From contig CAJWSU010000003.1 in the NCBI GenBank assembly GCA_913046335.1, positions 40,936 to 104,935 of the forward strand: DNA of 64,000 nucleotides. Direction: 5' to 3'. A program made the translations under genes and the position numbers. Shown in pieces: positions 52,193 to 60,428 of the stretch. The notes under the pieces were generated by a model. The model was not told the DNA's origin. It saw only the letters and a list, made by a program, of their open reading frames with translations, and did no database searches. Each line of letters begins with the position of its first letter. Position 1 is the first letter of the stretch. The DNA comes from TMED109 sp002684605. GTDB lineage: Bacteria > Pseudomonadota > Alphaproteobacteria > TMED109.

Positions 52193-53317
52193 ATGAACAA
52201 ATTTTTAATGACTTTAGCTACTCTTGTAGCTTTTGCTTTATCAAGTGTTGCACACGCTGAAATGAAAGTAAGTGGCTTTATGCAACAAATTATTGGTATG
52301 GGCGACGAAGTTGATGGTGGTATCAACTATAAATTTAATAGATTTTCATTCGGTGCGGACACTACAACTGATAATGGTTGGACTGTAGGCGGATCATTTG
52401 CTATGGAATATGGTTCAATAGGCACTGGTGCTAATTCTGGTTATTTGCCAACATCTAACTCAATGTATATCCAAACTGATATGGCTACTATAACTATAGG
52501 TAGTGCAGCTGATGCTGTTACTGCTCTGATGCCACGTGTTAGTGCGATGGTACCAGGTGCTGGACATGATGGCGGATATCAATTCTTATTCGATGGCGGT
52601 TCTATTGCTAATAATGGTGTAAATTTTGCTGAAGCATACTATGCTATGGCGAACAACAGAGTTAATGTTGCTTTACCATCAGTAAATGGTTTCACTGTTA
52701 ATGTTTCTTACACACCAGATATGGCTATCAATTCTGCAACTGGTATAAGCAGAACAGATGCTAACGGTACTGAAAGTGCTTCTCACGGAGAAACTTCACA
52801 CGTAGCTGTTCAATACTCTGGTGAAATGGACGGAATATCTTATACTTTAGGTCTGGGTTCTATAAACGGTAACTCAACAAGTAAATTAGGTACAGCGGCT
52901 ACTTCACAAAACAATGATTTGTCATCTGTAACAGGTGCTATTAAAATGACTATGGGCAATATAGCTGTTGGTTTAATGGCATTTGATAATGGCGATAGTT
53001 GGGGTCAAGCTGAAGATACTGATAAAGCAGCACATTCAGGTTACAACATGCAAGCTACATATAACATGGGCAATATAACTGTTGGTGTTGGCTACGCGCA
53101 TGAAGAAAAAGCTCTTGGTACATTGAATGCTACTTCTGCACAAGCAGGTAACTTAGTTGCAGAAGATTCAGTAACTATGATCGGCCTTGGATATGATATG
53201 GGTGGTGGAGTTAATTCATACATTCAATTATCAAATGGCGACCATTCAGATGGTGACCATGCTACTGATGAAGCAGATCCACAAGTATTATTCATGGGTA
53301 TTTCATTAGGTTTCTAA
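52193..53317 (+). CDS. Outer-membrane porin
   Basis: The 374-residue protein has a clear signal peptide (cleavage after about residue 23, VAHA-EM) and a body of alternating beta strands rich in Gly, Asn, Thr and aromatic residues. It ends in a terminal Phe (LFMGISLGF), the outer-membrane assembly signal. It resembles alphaproteobacterial general porins (residues 35-70: FNRFSFGADTTTDNGWTVGG region), which form 16-stranded trimers for passive uptake. Base composition and codon choice are visibly less AT-biased than in the neighbours, as expected for a very highly expressed gene. A strong terminator follows. Confidence 0.9.
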   Translation: MNKFLMTLATLVAFALSSVAHAEMKVSGFMQQIIGMGDEVDGGINYKFNRFSFGADTTTDNGWTVGGSFAMEYGSIGTGANSGYLPTSNSMYIQTDMATITIGSAADAVTALMPRVSAMVPGAGHDGGYQFLFDGGSIANNGVNFAEAYYAMANNRVNVALPSVNGFTVNVSYTPDMAINSATGISRTDANGTESASHGETSHVAVQYSGEMDGISYTLGLGSINGNSTSKLGTAATSQNNDLSSVTGAIKMTMGNIAVGLMAFDNGDSWGQAEDTDKAAHSGYNMQATYNMGNITVGVGYAHEEKALGTLNATSAQAGNLVAEDSVTMIGLGYDMGGGVNSYIQLSNGDHSDGDHATDEADPQVLFMGISLGF

Positions 53318-53350
53318 TGTAAATATATTTAAGAATAGTTCTTAAAATTT

Positions 53351-53386
53351 AGAGACAGTATAAATTTATACTGTCTCTTTTTTTTT
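53351..53386 (+). terminator. Strong intrinsic terminator of the porin gene
   Basis: AGAGACAGTATA and TATACTGTCTCT form a perfect 12-bp stem around AATT (53351-53378), followed at once by a run of thymines to 53386. This is the clearest Rho-independent terminator in the window. It isolates the porin from the DUF3576-leuS operon. Confidence 0.9.
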
Positions 53387-53467
53387 ATAAAAAACATCTA
53401 TTGATTTTCACATAATATAACTGTAAATCTATATAGTATTAAAAAATATAATAGGATTTATAACTTC

Positions 53468-54037
53468 ATGGCCTTTAATATTAAAGCTTTCATTTTTGTC
53501 CTCATAACTACGTTTATTAGTGTTACTTTTATTAGTAGCTGCTCTTTTTTAGATGATGCAGATGTAGTCAGAGCGCCAGTACCCGAAGACTTAGTTCTAA
53601 AGAGAGAGAGAGAGAGAAGAGAAGCATTAGGAAATGAAGAAGACGAGTCTTTTGTGAAAAATCTATTTGATGGTCTAGTGTTTGGAAATAAAGATAGTGC
53701 TGGAGCAGGCGGAGGAATAAGCGTAAATACCTACCTTTGGAAAGCCTCTTTAGACACGCTATCTTTTATGCCTCTTATATCTGCCGACCCGTTTGGTGGA
53801 GTAATTATTACTGATTGGTACTCTGCCTCAGAAACATCTAAAGAAAAATTTAAAATTGTGGCATATATATTAACTAAAAGCTTACGAGTAGACGGTATAA
53901 AAGTTTCTGTTTTTAAAAAATCAAAAAATGAAAATGATGAATGGATTGATACAAAAAGCAACAAAATGCTCCAAAGTAAAGTTGAGGACGCTATTTTAAC
54001 AAAAGCCAGAAAATATAAAATACAAAACATAGAATAA
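53468..54037 (+). CDS. DUF3576-domain lipoprotein
   Basis: The 189-residue protein has a signal peptide ending in a lipoprotein-type box (TFISSCSFL, Cys at about residue 20). A charged stretch follows (VLKRERERREALG, about 43-55), then a DUF3576 domain from about residue 80 (GGGISVNTYLWKASLDTLSFMPLISADPFGG). Function is unknown; it is conserved upstream of leuS-lptE in alphaproteobacteria, which points to an envelope role. The charged stretch is encoded by an (AG)8 dinucleotide repeat. Confidence 0.85.
   Translation: MAFNIKAFIFVLITTFISVTFISSCSFLDDADVVRAPVPEDLVLKRERERREALGNEEDESFVKNLFDGLVFGNKDSAGAGGGISVNTYLWKASLDTLSFMPLISADPFGGVIITDWYSASETSKEKFKIVAYILTKSLRVDGIKVSVFKKSKNENDEWIDTKSNKMLQSKVEDAILTKARKYKIQNIE
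53601..53616 (+). repeat. (AG)8 dinucleotide microsatellite in the DUF3576 gene
   Basis: Eight AG units encode alternating Arg and Glu near residues 45-50 of the DUF3576 lipoprotein, ahead of the conserved domain. Gain or loss of one unit would shift the frame and remove the domain. Confidence 0.9.
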
Positions 54038-54064
54038 ATTTATCTATATAATAATGAGGCCAAA

Positions 54065-56650
54065 ATGACTATCCACAAGCCATATGATGCAAAATTAATT
54101 GAGAAAAAATGGCAAGATAAGTGGCAAAAAGATAATGTTTATCAAACATCTAAAAATAGTGATAAAAAAAACTATTATGTATTAGAAATGTTTCCTTATC
54201 CATCAGGTAAAATTCATATGGGGCATGTGCGTGTTTACACATTAGGAGATGTGCTCGCAAGATATAAAAGAGCCAAAGGGTATAATGTATTGCACCCAAT
54301 GGGCTGGGATGCTTTTGGAATGCCTGCTGAGAATGCAGCTTTTGAAAATAAAATACACCCTGCAATATGGACAAAATCAAATATAGATAATATGAGAGAA
54401 CAGCTTAAAGCTATGGGTTTAAGTTATGACTGGCAATTGGAGTTTGCGACTTGCGATCCATTATATATAGAGTGTCAGCAAAAGATCTTTTTAGATTTTT
54501 ATAAGAATAAATTAGCATACAGAAAAGAGGCTTGGGCTAATTGGGACCCAATAGATCAAACAGTTCTATCTAATGAACAAGTTATAGATGGAAAAGGTTG
54601 GAGATCTGGAGCCAAAGTAGAAAGAAGAAAACTACCACAATGGTTTTTTAAAATTACAGAATTTGCAGATGACTTAATAGATAGTTTAGATAAATTAGAT
54701 AATTGGTCTAATCAAGTAAAGGTTATGCAAAGAAATTGGATAGGCAGATCTGAAGGGCTAAGACTAAAATTTAAAATTTTTAATAGTTCTGTCTCATTAA
54801 AACATGCTAACTTCATAGAAGTTTACACTACTCGACCAGATACTATATTTGGAGCCAGTTTTATTGCTATTGCTCCAGACCATCCTCTTTCTAAAGAATT
54901 GTCTGATAATAATAAAAGTTTACAAAAATTTATATTTGAGTGCAATCAAGTCGGAACCTCTGAGGAGGCAATTGAGAAGGAAGAAAAAAAAGGTTACATG
55001 ACAAATATTAAGGTCAGGCATCCTTTTGTTGAAGGTGAATATTTACCAGTTTACATAGCAAATTTTGTTTTGATGAGTTATGGAACAGGTGCAATTTTTG
55101 GTGTGCCCGCACATGACCAAAGAGACTTAGATTTTGCTAACAAACTTAATCTACCAATCAAAAGCGTTGTGCAGAGCAAAAATTCTGAAGAAAATGTTAT
55201 AACTAATATAGCCTATACAGGTAATGGAAAAATAGTTAACTCAGATTTTTTAAATGGCATGGATATAATAGAAGCTAAAAACCATATAATAAGAATTTCT
55301 GAAGAGCTTAATATTGGTAAAAAGTCTAAGCAATTTAGATTGCATGACTGGTGTGCTTCGCGTCAAAGGTATTGGGGCTGCCCCGTTCCTATAATATTAT
55401 GTAGTGATTGTGGAATAGTGCCTGTTCCTAATTCAGAGCTCCCGGTTTTACTTCCTGAAGATGTAACTTTTGAAAAACCTGGAAACCCCCTAGATTACCA
55501 CGATAAATGGAATACCGTAGCATGTCCAAAATGTGGCCAATCTGCTAAAAGAGAGACTCAAACCTTTGATACTTTTGTGGATTCATCGTGGTACGCCCTT
55601 CGATATCCTTCACCTAAATCCAAAGAGCCTATAGATAAAAATGAAATGTTAAGATGGAGTCCGCCCGATCAATATGTAGGAGGCATAGAACATGCCATAC
55701 TGCATTTACTATATTCCAGGTTTTTTAATAGAGCATTAAAAAAAACTAATTATGTTAATTTTGATGAGCCTTTTAAAGGGCTGTTTTGTCAAGGAATGGT
55801 CTGCCATAGAACTTATAAAGGTCCTAATGGATGGGTAGAGCCTGAAAATATAATTTTTAAAGACAATAAAGCTTTTCAAAAGTCAGATTTACAAGAAATT
55901 GCAGTGGGTCGGTCTGAAAAAATGTCTAAATCAAAAAAAAATATTGTTGACCCAATGTCTATTATAGATACATATGGTGCAGATACAGCTCGCCTATTTA
56001 TGTTATCTGATTCTCCTCCAGAGAGAGACTTGGATTGGAGCACAAGTGGAGTAGATAGTTGTTGGAAGTATTTAAAAAAAATATGGGCTCATCTACAAAA
56101 CTATTCTTTTGATATAGAAAATTCAGAAGTTTTAATAAAAGCAAATGACAAAGAAAACAATATAAGAAGAGAAGTTCATTTATGTATTAAAGCCACTACA
56201 GAAAGTATAGACACTTTTAGATACAACAGTGCTGTAGCAAGTATAAGAAAATTGTCGAATATATTACTAGCATACAAAAATAATTCTGGAGAAAAGGTAA
56301 AAGAACAAATTATATTAGAAGGCTGGAAATCATTTATAATTATGATGTCTCCTATAACTCCTCATATAGCTGCAGAGCTTTGGCAATTAATTGATAATAG
56401 TTCTATGCTCTTAGATCAAAAGTGGCCCTCTATTAATAAAAACTTACTAAAGGATAAAAAATTAGTTATTGCCGTTCAAATCAATGGTAAACTCAAAAAT
56501 ACTATAGAAATAGAGCAGGAAAACGCCTCAGACAAAAACTTACAGAGAGAAAAGGCTCTTGCCTTAAATAATATAAAAAATGCTATAATAAATAATGAGC
56601 CTAAAAAAATTATAGTGATACCTGGAAAAGTAATTAACATTGTTATTTAA
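54065..56650 (+). CDS. leuS: Leucyl-tRNA synthetase
   Basis: LeuS charges tRNA-Leu. The 861-residue protein has the class I HIGH-type motif HMGH in PYPSGKIHMGHVRVYTLGD (about residues 43-61), the CP1 editing domain (YTTRPDTIFGASFIAIAPDHP, then FGVPAHDQRDLDFA) and the KMSKS motif in GRSEKMSKSKKNIVDP (about 617-632). A zinc-ribbon-like CSDCG/CPKCG pair and the anticodon-binding C-terminus follow. Length is standard. It overlaps lptE by 11 bases. Confidence 0.98.
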   Translation: MTIHKPYDAKLIEKKWQDKWQKDNVYQTSKNSDKKNYYVLEMFPYPSGKIHMGHVRVYTLGDVLARYKRAKGYNVLHPMGWDAFGMPAENAAFENKIHPAIWTKSNIDNMREQLKAMGLSYDWQLEFATCDPLYIECQQKIFLDFYKNKLAYRKEAWANWDPIDQTVLSNEQVIDGKGWRSGAKVERRKLPQWFFKITEFADDLIDSLDKLDNWSNQVKVMQRNWIGRSEGLRLKFKIFNSSVSLKHANFIEVYTTRPDTIFGASFIAIAPDHPLSKELSDNNKSLQKFIFECNQVGTSEEAIEKEEKKGYMTNIKVRHPFVEGEYLPVYIANFVLMSYGTGAIFGVPAHDQRDLDFANKLNLPIKSVVQSKNSEENVITNIAYTGNGKIVNSDFLNGMDIIEAKNHIIRISEELNIGKKSKQFRLHDWCASRQRYWGCPVPIILCSDCGIVPVPNSELPVLLPEDVTFEKPGNPLDYHDKWNTVACPKCGQSAKRETQTFDTFVDSSWYALRYPSPKSKEPIDKNEMLRWSPPDQYVGGIEHAILHLLYSRFFNRALKKTNYVNFDEPFKGLFCQGMVCHRTYKGPNGWVEPENIIFKDNKAFQKSDLQEIAVGRSEKMSKSKKNIVDPMSIIDTYGADTARLFMLSDSPPERDLDWSTSGVDSCWKYLKKIWAHLQNYSFDIENSEVLIKANDKENNIRREVHLCIKATTESIDTFRYNSAVASIRKLSNILLAYKNNSGEKVKEQIILEGWKSFIIMMSPITPHIAAELWQLIDNSSMLLDQKWPSINKNLLKDKKLVIAVQINGKLKNTIEIEQENASDKNLQREKALALNNIKNAIINNEPKKIIVIPGKVINIVI

Positions 56651-57173
56651 AAAATATTTATATAAAAGCTTTATTAAACTTGTGCCCTTCATAGTAATCT
56701 TCTTATTATTCTCCTGTCAATTCAAACCCGTTTATTTATCTGATAATAAAAAAAATATTTTATGCTCTATTAAAGTAGATAACGAAACTAATTCCGCTCT
56801 GCTCTACGAAATGGATTACAAAAATGAATTGGAATCTATTTTGTGTGCAAATAAATTAGAAGAAACTAATTTTTTGTTGAAATGGTCTATTAAAAAGAGA
56901 TATAGGGAGCTGATTAAATCAGAATCTAATACTATAAAAAGGTATGAAGCATCACTAATTGTGGATTTTGTTATCTATGATATATCAAACGATATTATTA
57001 TCTATTCTAATACAGTTGAATCTAAGGGCGCATATAATATTTTAGAAGATGAAATTATCAGTACTTTAGCCTCTCAAAAAGCTATAGATTCTCAAATTGC
57101 TGTTATAGCCGCAAGACTTACTCTGGATAAAATACACTTATATATGTTAAAAAATGAAAATTCAAAACTATAA
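56640..57173 (+). CDS. lptE: LPS-assembly lipoprotein LptE
   Basis: LptE plugs the LptD barrel and helps place lipopolysaccharide in the outer membrane. The 177-residue protein has a lipoprotein signal (VIFLLFSCQFKPVYL, Cys at about residue 26) followed by the family-typical FKPVYL and a small alpha/beta body. Sequence conservation is low, as usual for LptE, so identity rests mainly on position between leuS and holA. The TTG start at 56640 overlaps the leuS 3' end. Confidence 0.85.
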   Translation: MLFKKYLYKSFIKLVPFIVIFLLFSCQFKPVYLSDNKKNILCSIKVDNETNSALLYEMDYKNELESILCANKLEETNFLLKWSIKKRYRELIKSESNTIKRYEASLIVDFVIYDISNDIIIYSNTVESKGAYNILEDEIISTLASQKAIDSQIAVIAARLTLDKIHLYMLKNENSKL

Positions 57174-58182
57174 AATAGACCAATATTGTAAGGATTTACT
57201 TCCTGAAACACCTGCTATATTATTATATGGCCAAGATTATGGATTAATAAGTGAAAGATCTTCTATAATTATTAATAGTTTTTTTAAAAACTCTAAAAAT
57301 CAACATAATTCCCTAAATATAATTGATGTTATGTATAATGACGTCTTATCCAACCCAGAAATATTAGAAATAGAGGCAAGTTCCATTTCTTTACTTAGCA
57401 GTAAAAAAATAATCAGGATAAAAGATACTAATGATGCTCTACATAAAGTGGTAGAAGATTATTTGCTTAACTCTTATAAAGATTGTCTGATCATACTTTT
57501 AAGTGAGCCGTTGTCACCAAGGTCTAAAATTAGAAAACTTTTTGAAAGCCACCAAAAGGCTGTGATACTCCCTTGTTACAATGATGAAAACAATAATATA
57601 GTGAGTTTAATTAATAGCGCATTTAAAGAAGAAGGTATTTATGCTGATGATGATAGCGTTAACTTATTTGCTAATTATTTAGGCGTCGACCGTTTAATAA
57701 CTAAAGCAGAAATAGAAAAAGCAATACTATATGCCGGTAAAGATAAAAAATTAGATTCTAAAGATTTTACTTCTTTTATAAGTGACCAAACATCTCTAAG
57801 TATAGATGCGCTATATGACTTTAGCTTAGCTGGAAATTTGAAAGAAGCTTATGGTGTTTTGGTTAAAATACAAAAAGAGGGCACACCAGCAATACAAATA
57901 ATAAGATCATTTATTAGGCAAATGCAAAGCCTTTATAATATTATTAATGCCTCCTCTTTAAACTCTAATTTTAATAATATTATAGATAGCATTAGACCTC
58001 CTATCTATTTTAAAAGAAAAAATAATATTAGAAGTCAGGCACAAAGTTGGTCATTGCTAAAAATAAAAAAAGCTTTGTTGTTGTTAGAGAGTGCTGAGGT
58101 ATCTTGTAAAATGCCTAAAAGTAATGTTGATATAATTACAAAGCAGGCAATTTTAAGTATTGGGTTGATAAATAAAAAATAA
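57154..58182 (+). CDS. holA: DNA polymerase III subunit delta
   Basis: HolA is the clamp-loader subunit that opens the beta clamp. The 342-residue protein has the family pattern AILLYGQDYGLISERSSII (about residues 19-37), LLSSKKIIRIKD, the degenerate AAA+ core, LANYLGVDRLITKAEIEKAILYAG, and the collar domain near DALYDFSLAGNLKEAYGVL. The ATG overlaps lptE by 20 bases. It ends five bases before the convergent parB stop. Confidence 0.92.
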   Translation: MKIQNYKIDQYCKDLLPETPAILLYGQDYGLISERSSIIINSFFKNSKNQHNSLNIIDVMYNDVLSNPEILEIEASSISLLSSKKIIRIKDTNDALHKVVEDYLLNSYKDCLIILLSEPLSPRSKIRKLFESHQKAVILPCYNDENNNIVSLINSAFKEEGIYADDDSVNLFANYLGVDRLITKAEIEKAILYAGKDKKLDSKDFTSFISDQTSLSIDALYDFSLAGNLKEAYGVLVKIQKEGTPAIQIIRSFIRQMQSLYNIINASSLNSNFNNIIDSIRPPIYFKRKNNIRSQAQSWSLLKIKKALLLLESAEVSCKMPKSNVDIITKQAILSIGLINKK

Positions 58183-58186
58183 ACAA

Positions 58187-59035
58187 TTAATTTTTTATTT
58201 TTTTTATTACTAAATCTAATTGCTCTAGATTTTTGTAATTAAATATTATTTGTCCTTTACCACTTTTATCTCTTATTACGGTCTTTAATCCAATCATTTC
58301 TTCTAGCTCTTGTTCTAGTTTTCTTATATTTACATCAACTATATTTCTTATAGTTTTTGTCCTTCCTTGTTTGGCTTTAACTAGTTGCTCTACTTCCCTT
58401 GCACTTAATTTCTCTTTTACTATAATATGCGCTAACTCTATGCTATTTTTATTTCCTATAATTGGCCTTACCTGCCCAACACTTATTAATTTTTCTGCTA
58501 AAAGTTTTTGAACTTCTTCTGGTAAACTTAAAAGTCTCATAAAATTTGTAATATAGGCTCTACTTCTCCTCATTTTTGAGCCTAATTCTTCTTGAGTAAT
58601 AGAAAATTTGTTCATTAATCTTTTATAGCCTAACGCTTCTTCTATAGGTGACAAGTTTTCTCTTTGTATATTTTCTATTAAAGCTATTATTGCTACATCT
58701 TCATCTTTTATATTTTTGACAGAAACGGGTACTTCATGAAAGCCTGCTAATTGAGCTGCTTTCCATCTTCTTTCTCCGGCAATAATTTGCCATTCATTAT
58801 CTTTGTTTTTTGCAGGCCTGACTATTATTGGTTGTAAAATTCCTCTGTCCTTTATTGAGGCTGCGAGGTCATTTAATGCTTCTTTACTAAAATTCTTTCT
58901 TGGCTGTAGGGGGTTCGGTTTTATAAATTCTATCGGGAGGGAAGTTAAGAGATTATCTTTTACACTTGCTTCCTTTTTGTCTTCAAATAAAGCATCAAGG
59001 CCTCTACCTAGTCCACGTTTATTTTTTACTGACAT
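58187..59035 (-). CDS. parB: Chromosome-partitioning protein ParB
   Basis: ParB is a CTPase that loads on parS and slides as a clamp to build the partition complex. The 282-residue protein has the start KRGLGRGLDALFED, PNPLQPRKNF, the CTP-binding motifs AGERRWKAAQLAG (about residue 95) and ENIQRENLSPIEEA, the helix-turn-helix FSITQEELGSKMRRSRAYITNFMRLL (landmark 140-165), and a C-terminal dimerisation domain. Two perfect parS sites are about 3 and 5 kb away. Its start overlaps parA by 17 bases. Confidence 0.97.
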   Translation of the reverse strand: MSVKNKRGLGRGLDALFEDKKEASVKDNLLTSLPIEFIKPNPLQPRKNFSKEALNDLAASIKDRGILQPIIVRPAKNKDNEWQIIAGERRWKAAQLAGFHEVPVSVKNIKDEDVAIIALIENIQRENLSPIEEALGYKRLMNKFSITQEELGSKMRRSRAYITNFMRLLSLPEEVQKLLAEKLISVGQVRPIIGNKNSIELAHIIVKEKLSAREVEQLVKAKQGRTKTIRNIVDVNIRKLEQELEEMIGLKTVIRDKSGKGQIIFNYKNLEQLDLVIKKIKN

Positions 59036-59828
59036 TTTTTTTCTCCTTATTTATTCTTGCTATTATTTCTTTTGCTAATGATATGTAGGCCTGGCTTCCA
59101 GGAGCTTTTATATCATATAAAATAGCTGGCAAACCATGTGAAGGGGCTTCAGATAACCTTACATTTCTCGGAATTATTGTCTTTAATAAATCTTTACCAA
59201 AATATTTCTTTACTTCATCTTTGACTTCTAGGCTTATACGATTCCTTTTATCATACATTGTCAATAGAATGCCTTCTATATATATGTGCTTATTCAGTTT
59301 TTCTTGTATTCGGTCAATAGTCTTCCTTAAATGTGATAAGCCCTCTAAAGCAAAGAACTCACACTGTAATGGGATTAATAATGAGTCTGCTGCCGTTAAT
59401 GCATTTATTGTCAATAACCCTAAAGATGGCGGACAATCTATAAATATAAAATCGTATTTTTCCTTTAGTGTTGCACAATGCCTTTGTAGTCTTTTCATTC
59501 TATCATCTGCATCTACGAGCTCTACCTCTACTGCGCTTAAGTCTACTGTTGCAGGAATTATTTCAAGGCCTGGTATTATGGTCTTCTTAATTGAGCCTTG
59601 TATATTTCTTTCTTCACCAAGTATCTGATATGCTCCTAACTCTCTATCTACTCTATCTATTCCTAAACCGGTTGATGCATTTCCTTGGGGATCAAAATCT
59701 ATAAGAAGAACATTTTTATGTATTGCAGCCATAGAAGTAGCTATATTAATTGCGGTTGTCGTCTTTCCAACTCCTCCTTTCTGATTGGTTATAGCTATTA
59801 TTTTTCCATTTTTATTATTTAGTACCAT
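59019..59828 (-). CDS. parA: Chromosome-partitioning ATPase ParA
   Basis: ParA binds DNA as an ATP dimer and is released by ParB, pulling origins apart. The 269-residue protein has the deviant Walker A KGGVGKTTTAIN (about residues 18-29), LLIDFDPQGNASTGLG, IFIDCPPSLGLLTINAL and VRLSEAPSHGLP, all ParA/Soj signatures. The start used overlaps the rsmG stop by 14 bases; the first nine residues are variable in the family. It is in a coupled rsmG-parA-parB run. Confidence 0.97.
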   Translation of the reverse strand: MVLNNKNGKIIAITNQKGGVGKTTTAINIATSMAAIHKNVLLIDFDPQGNASTGLGIDRVDRELGAYQILGEERNIQGSIKKTIIPGLEIIPATVDLSAVEVELVDADDRMKRLQRHCATLKEKYDFIFIDCPPSLGLLTINALTAADSLLIPLQCEFFALEGLSHLRKTIDRIQEKLNKHIYIEGILLTMYDKRNRISLEVKDEVKKYFGKDLLKTIIPRNVRLSEAPSHGLPAILYDIKAPGSQAYISLAKEIIARINKEKKNVSKK

Positions 59829-60426
59829 TTTTTTTCTCTATACTATGAACGACAAATATATTACTTTCTTTCGATGTCCTGCTTTTTACTAAATCATATT
59901 CTATATTAAAAAAACTTTCAGCTAAGATTAATTCTTTTTTCCAATTTGCTCCTTTAGGAAAAATACATAGTCCTTTTTCTTTCAGTAAAGGCGCTGTTAA
60001 GTTTAAAAGCTCACTCAATGACGTTACTGCCCTTGCAATAATAGCACTTGCTGTTTGAGAGGGGAGCATTTCCGCCCTAATGTTATCAATGATTACTTCT
60101 GTTTGTGTTTGCCTCTTTATTTCTTCTAAAAATTTACATTTTTTCCTGCTTGATTCACATAACACCATATCTTTTCTTCCCATTATTGCCAAGACCATTC
60201 CTGGGAAGCCAGCTCCGGAGCCAATATCATAAACCACTGCACCTTTTTTTTCCTTTGGTAATAAGCTGTATAATTGGGCGCTGTCAACAAAATGTCGCTG
60301 CCATATGTCCATCAAAGAAGCGCTACTAACTAAATTAAATTTCTTTTGCCAATTTTTTAATAAAGAACTGTATATTTCAAGCTTTTCTTTTTCTTCTTTT
60401 GAAAAAGTTAGAACTTGCTCTTGCAC
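59815..60426 (-). CDS. rsmG: 16S rRNA G527 N7-methyltransferase RsmG (GidB)
   Basis: RsmG methylates guanine 527 of 16S rRNA with SAM. The 203-residue protein shows WQKKFNLVSSAS, DIWQRHFVDSAQLYSLLP, the SAM-binding VVYDIGSGAGFPGMVLAI (about residues 64-81), CESSRKKCKFLEEI and IIARAVTSLSELLNL. Length and motifs are standard. It starts two bases after the mnmG stop and overlaps parA. Confidence 0.95.
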   Translation of the reverse strand: MQEQVLTFSKEEKEKLEIYSSLLKNWQKKFNLVSSASLMDIWQRHFVDSAQLYSLLPKEKKGAVVYDIGSGAGFPGMVLAIMGRKDMVLCESSRKKCKFLEEIKRQTQTEVIIDNIRAEMLPSQTASAIIARAVTSLSELLNLTAPLLKEKGLCIFPKGANWKKELILAESFFNIEYDLVKSRTSKESNIFVVHSIEKKNGTK

Positions 60427-60428
60427 TA

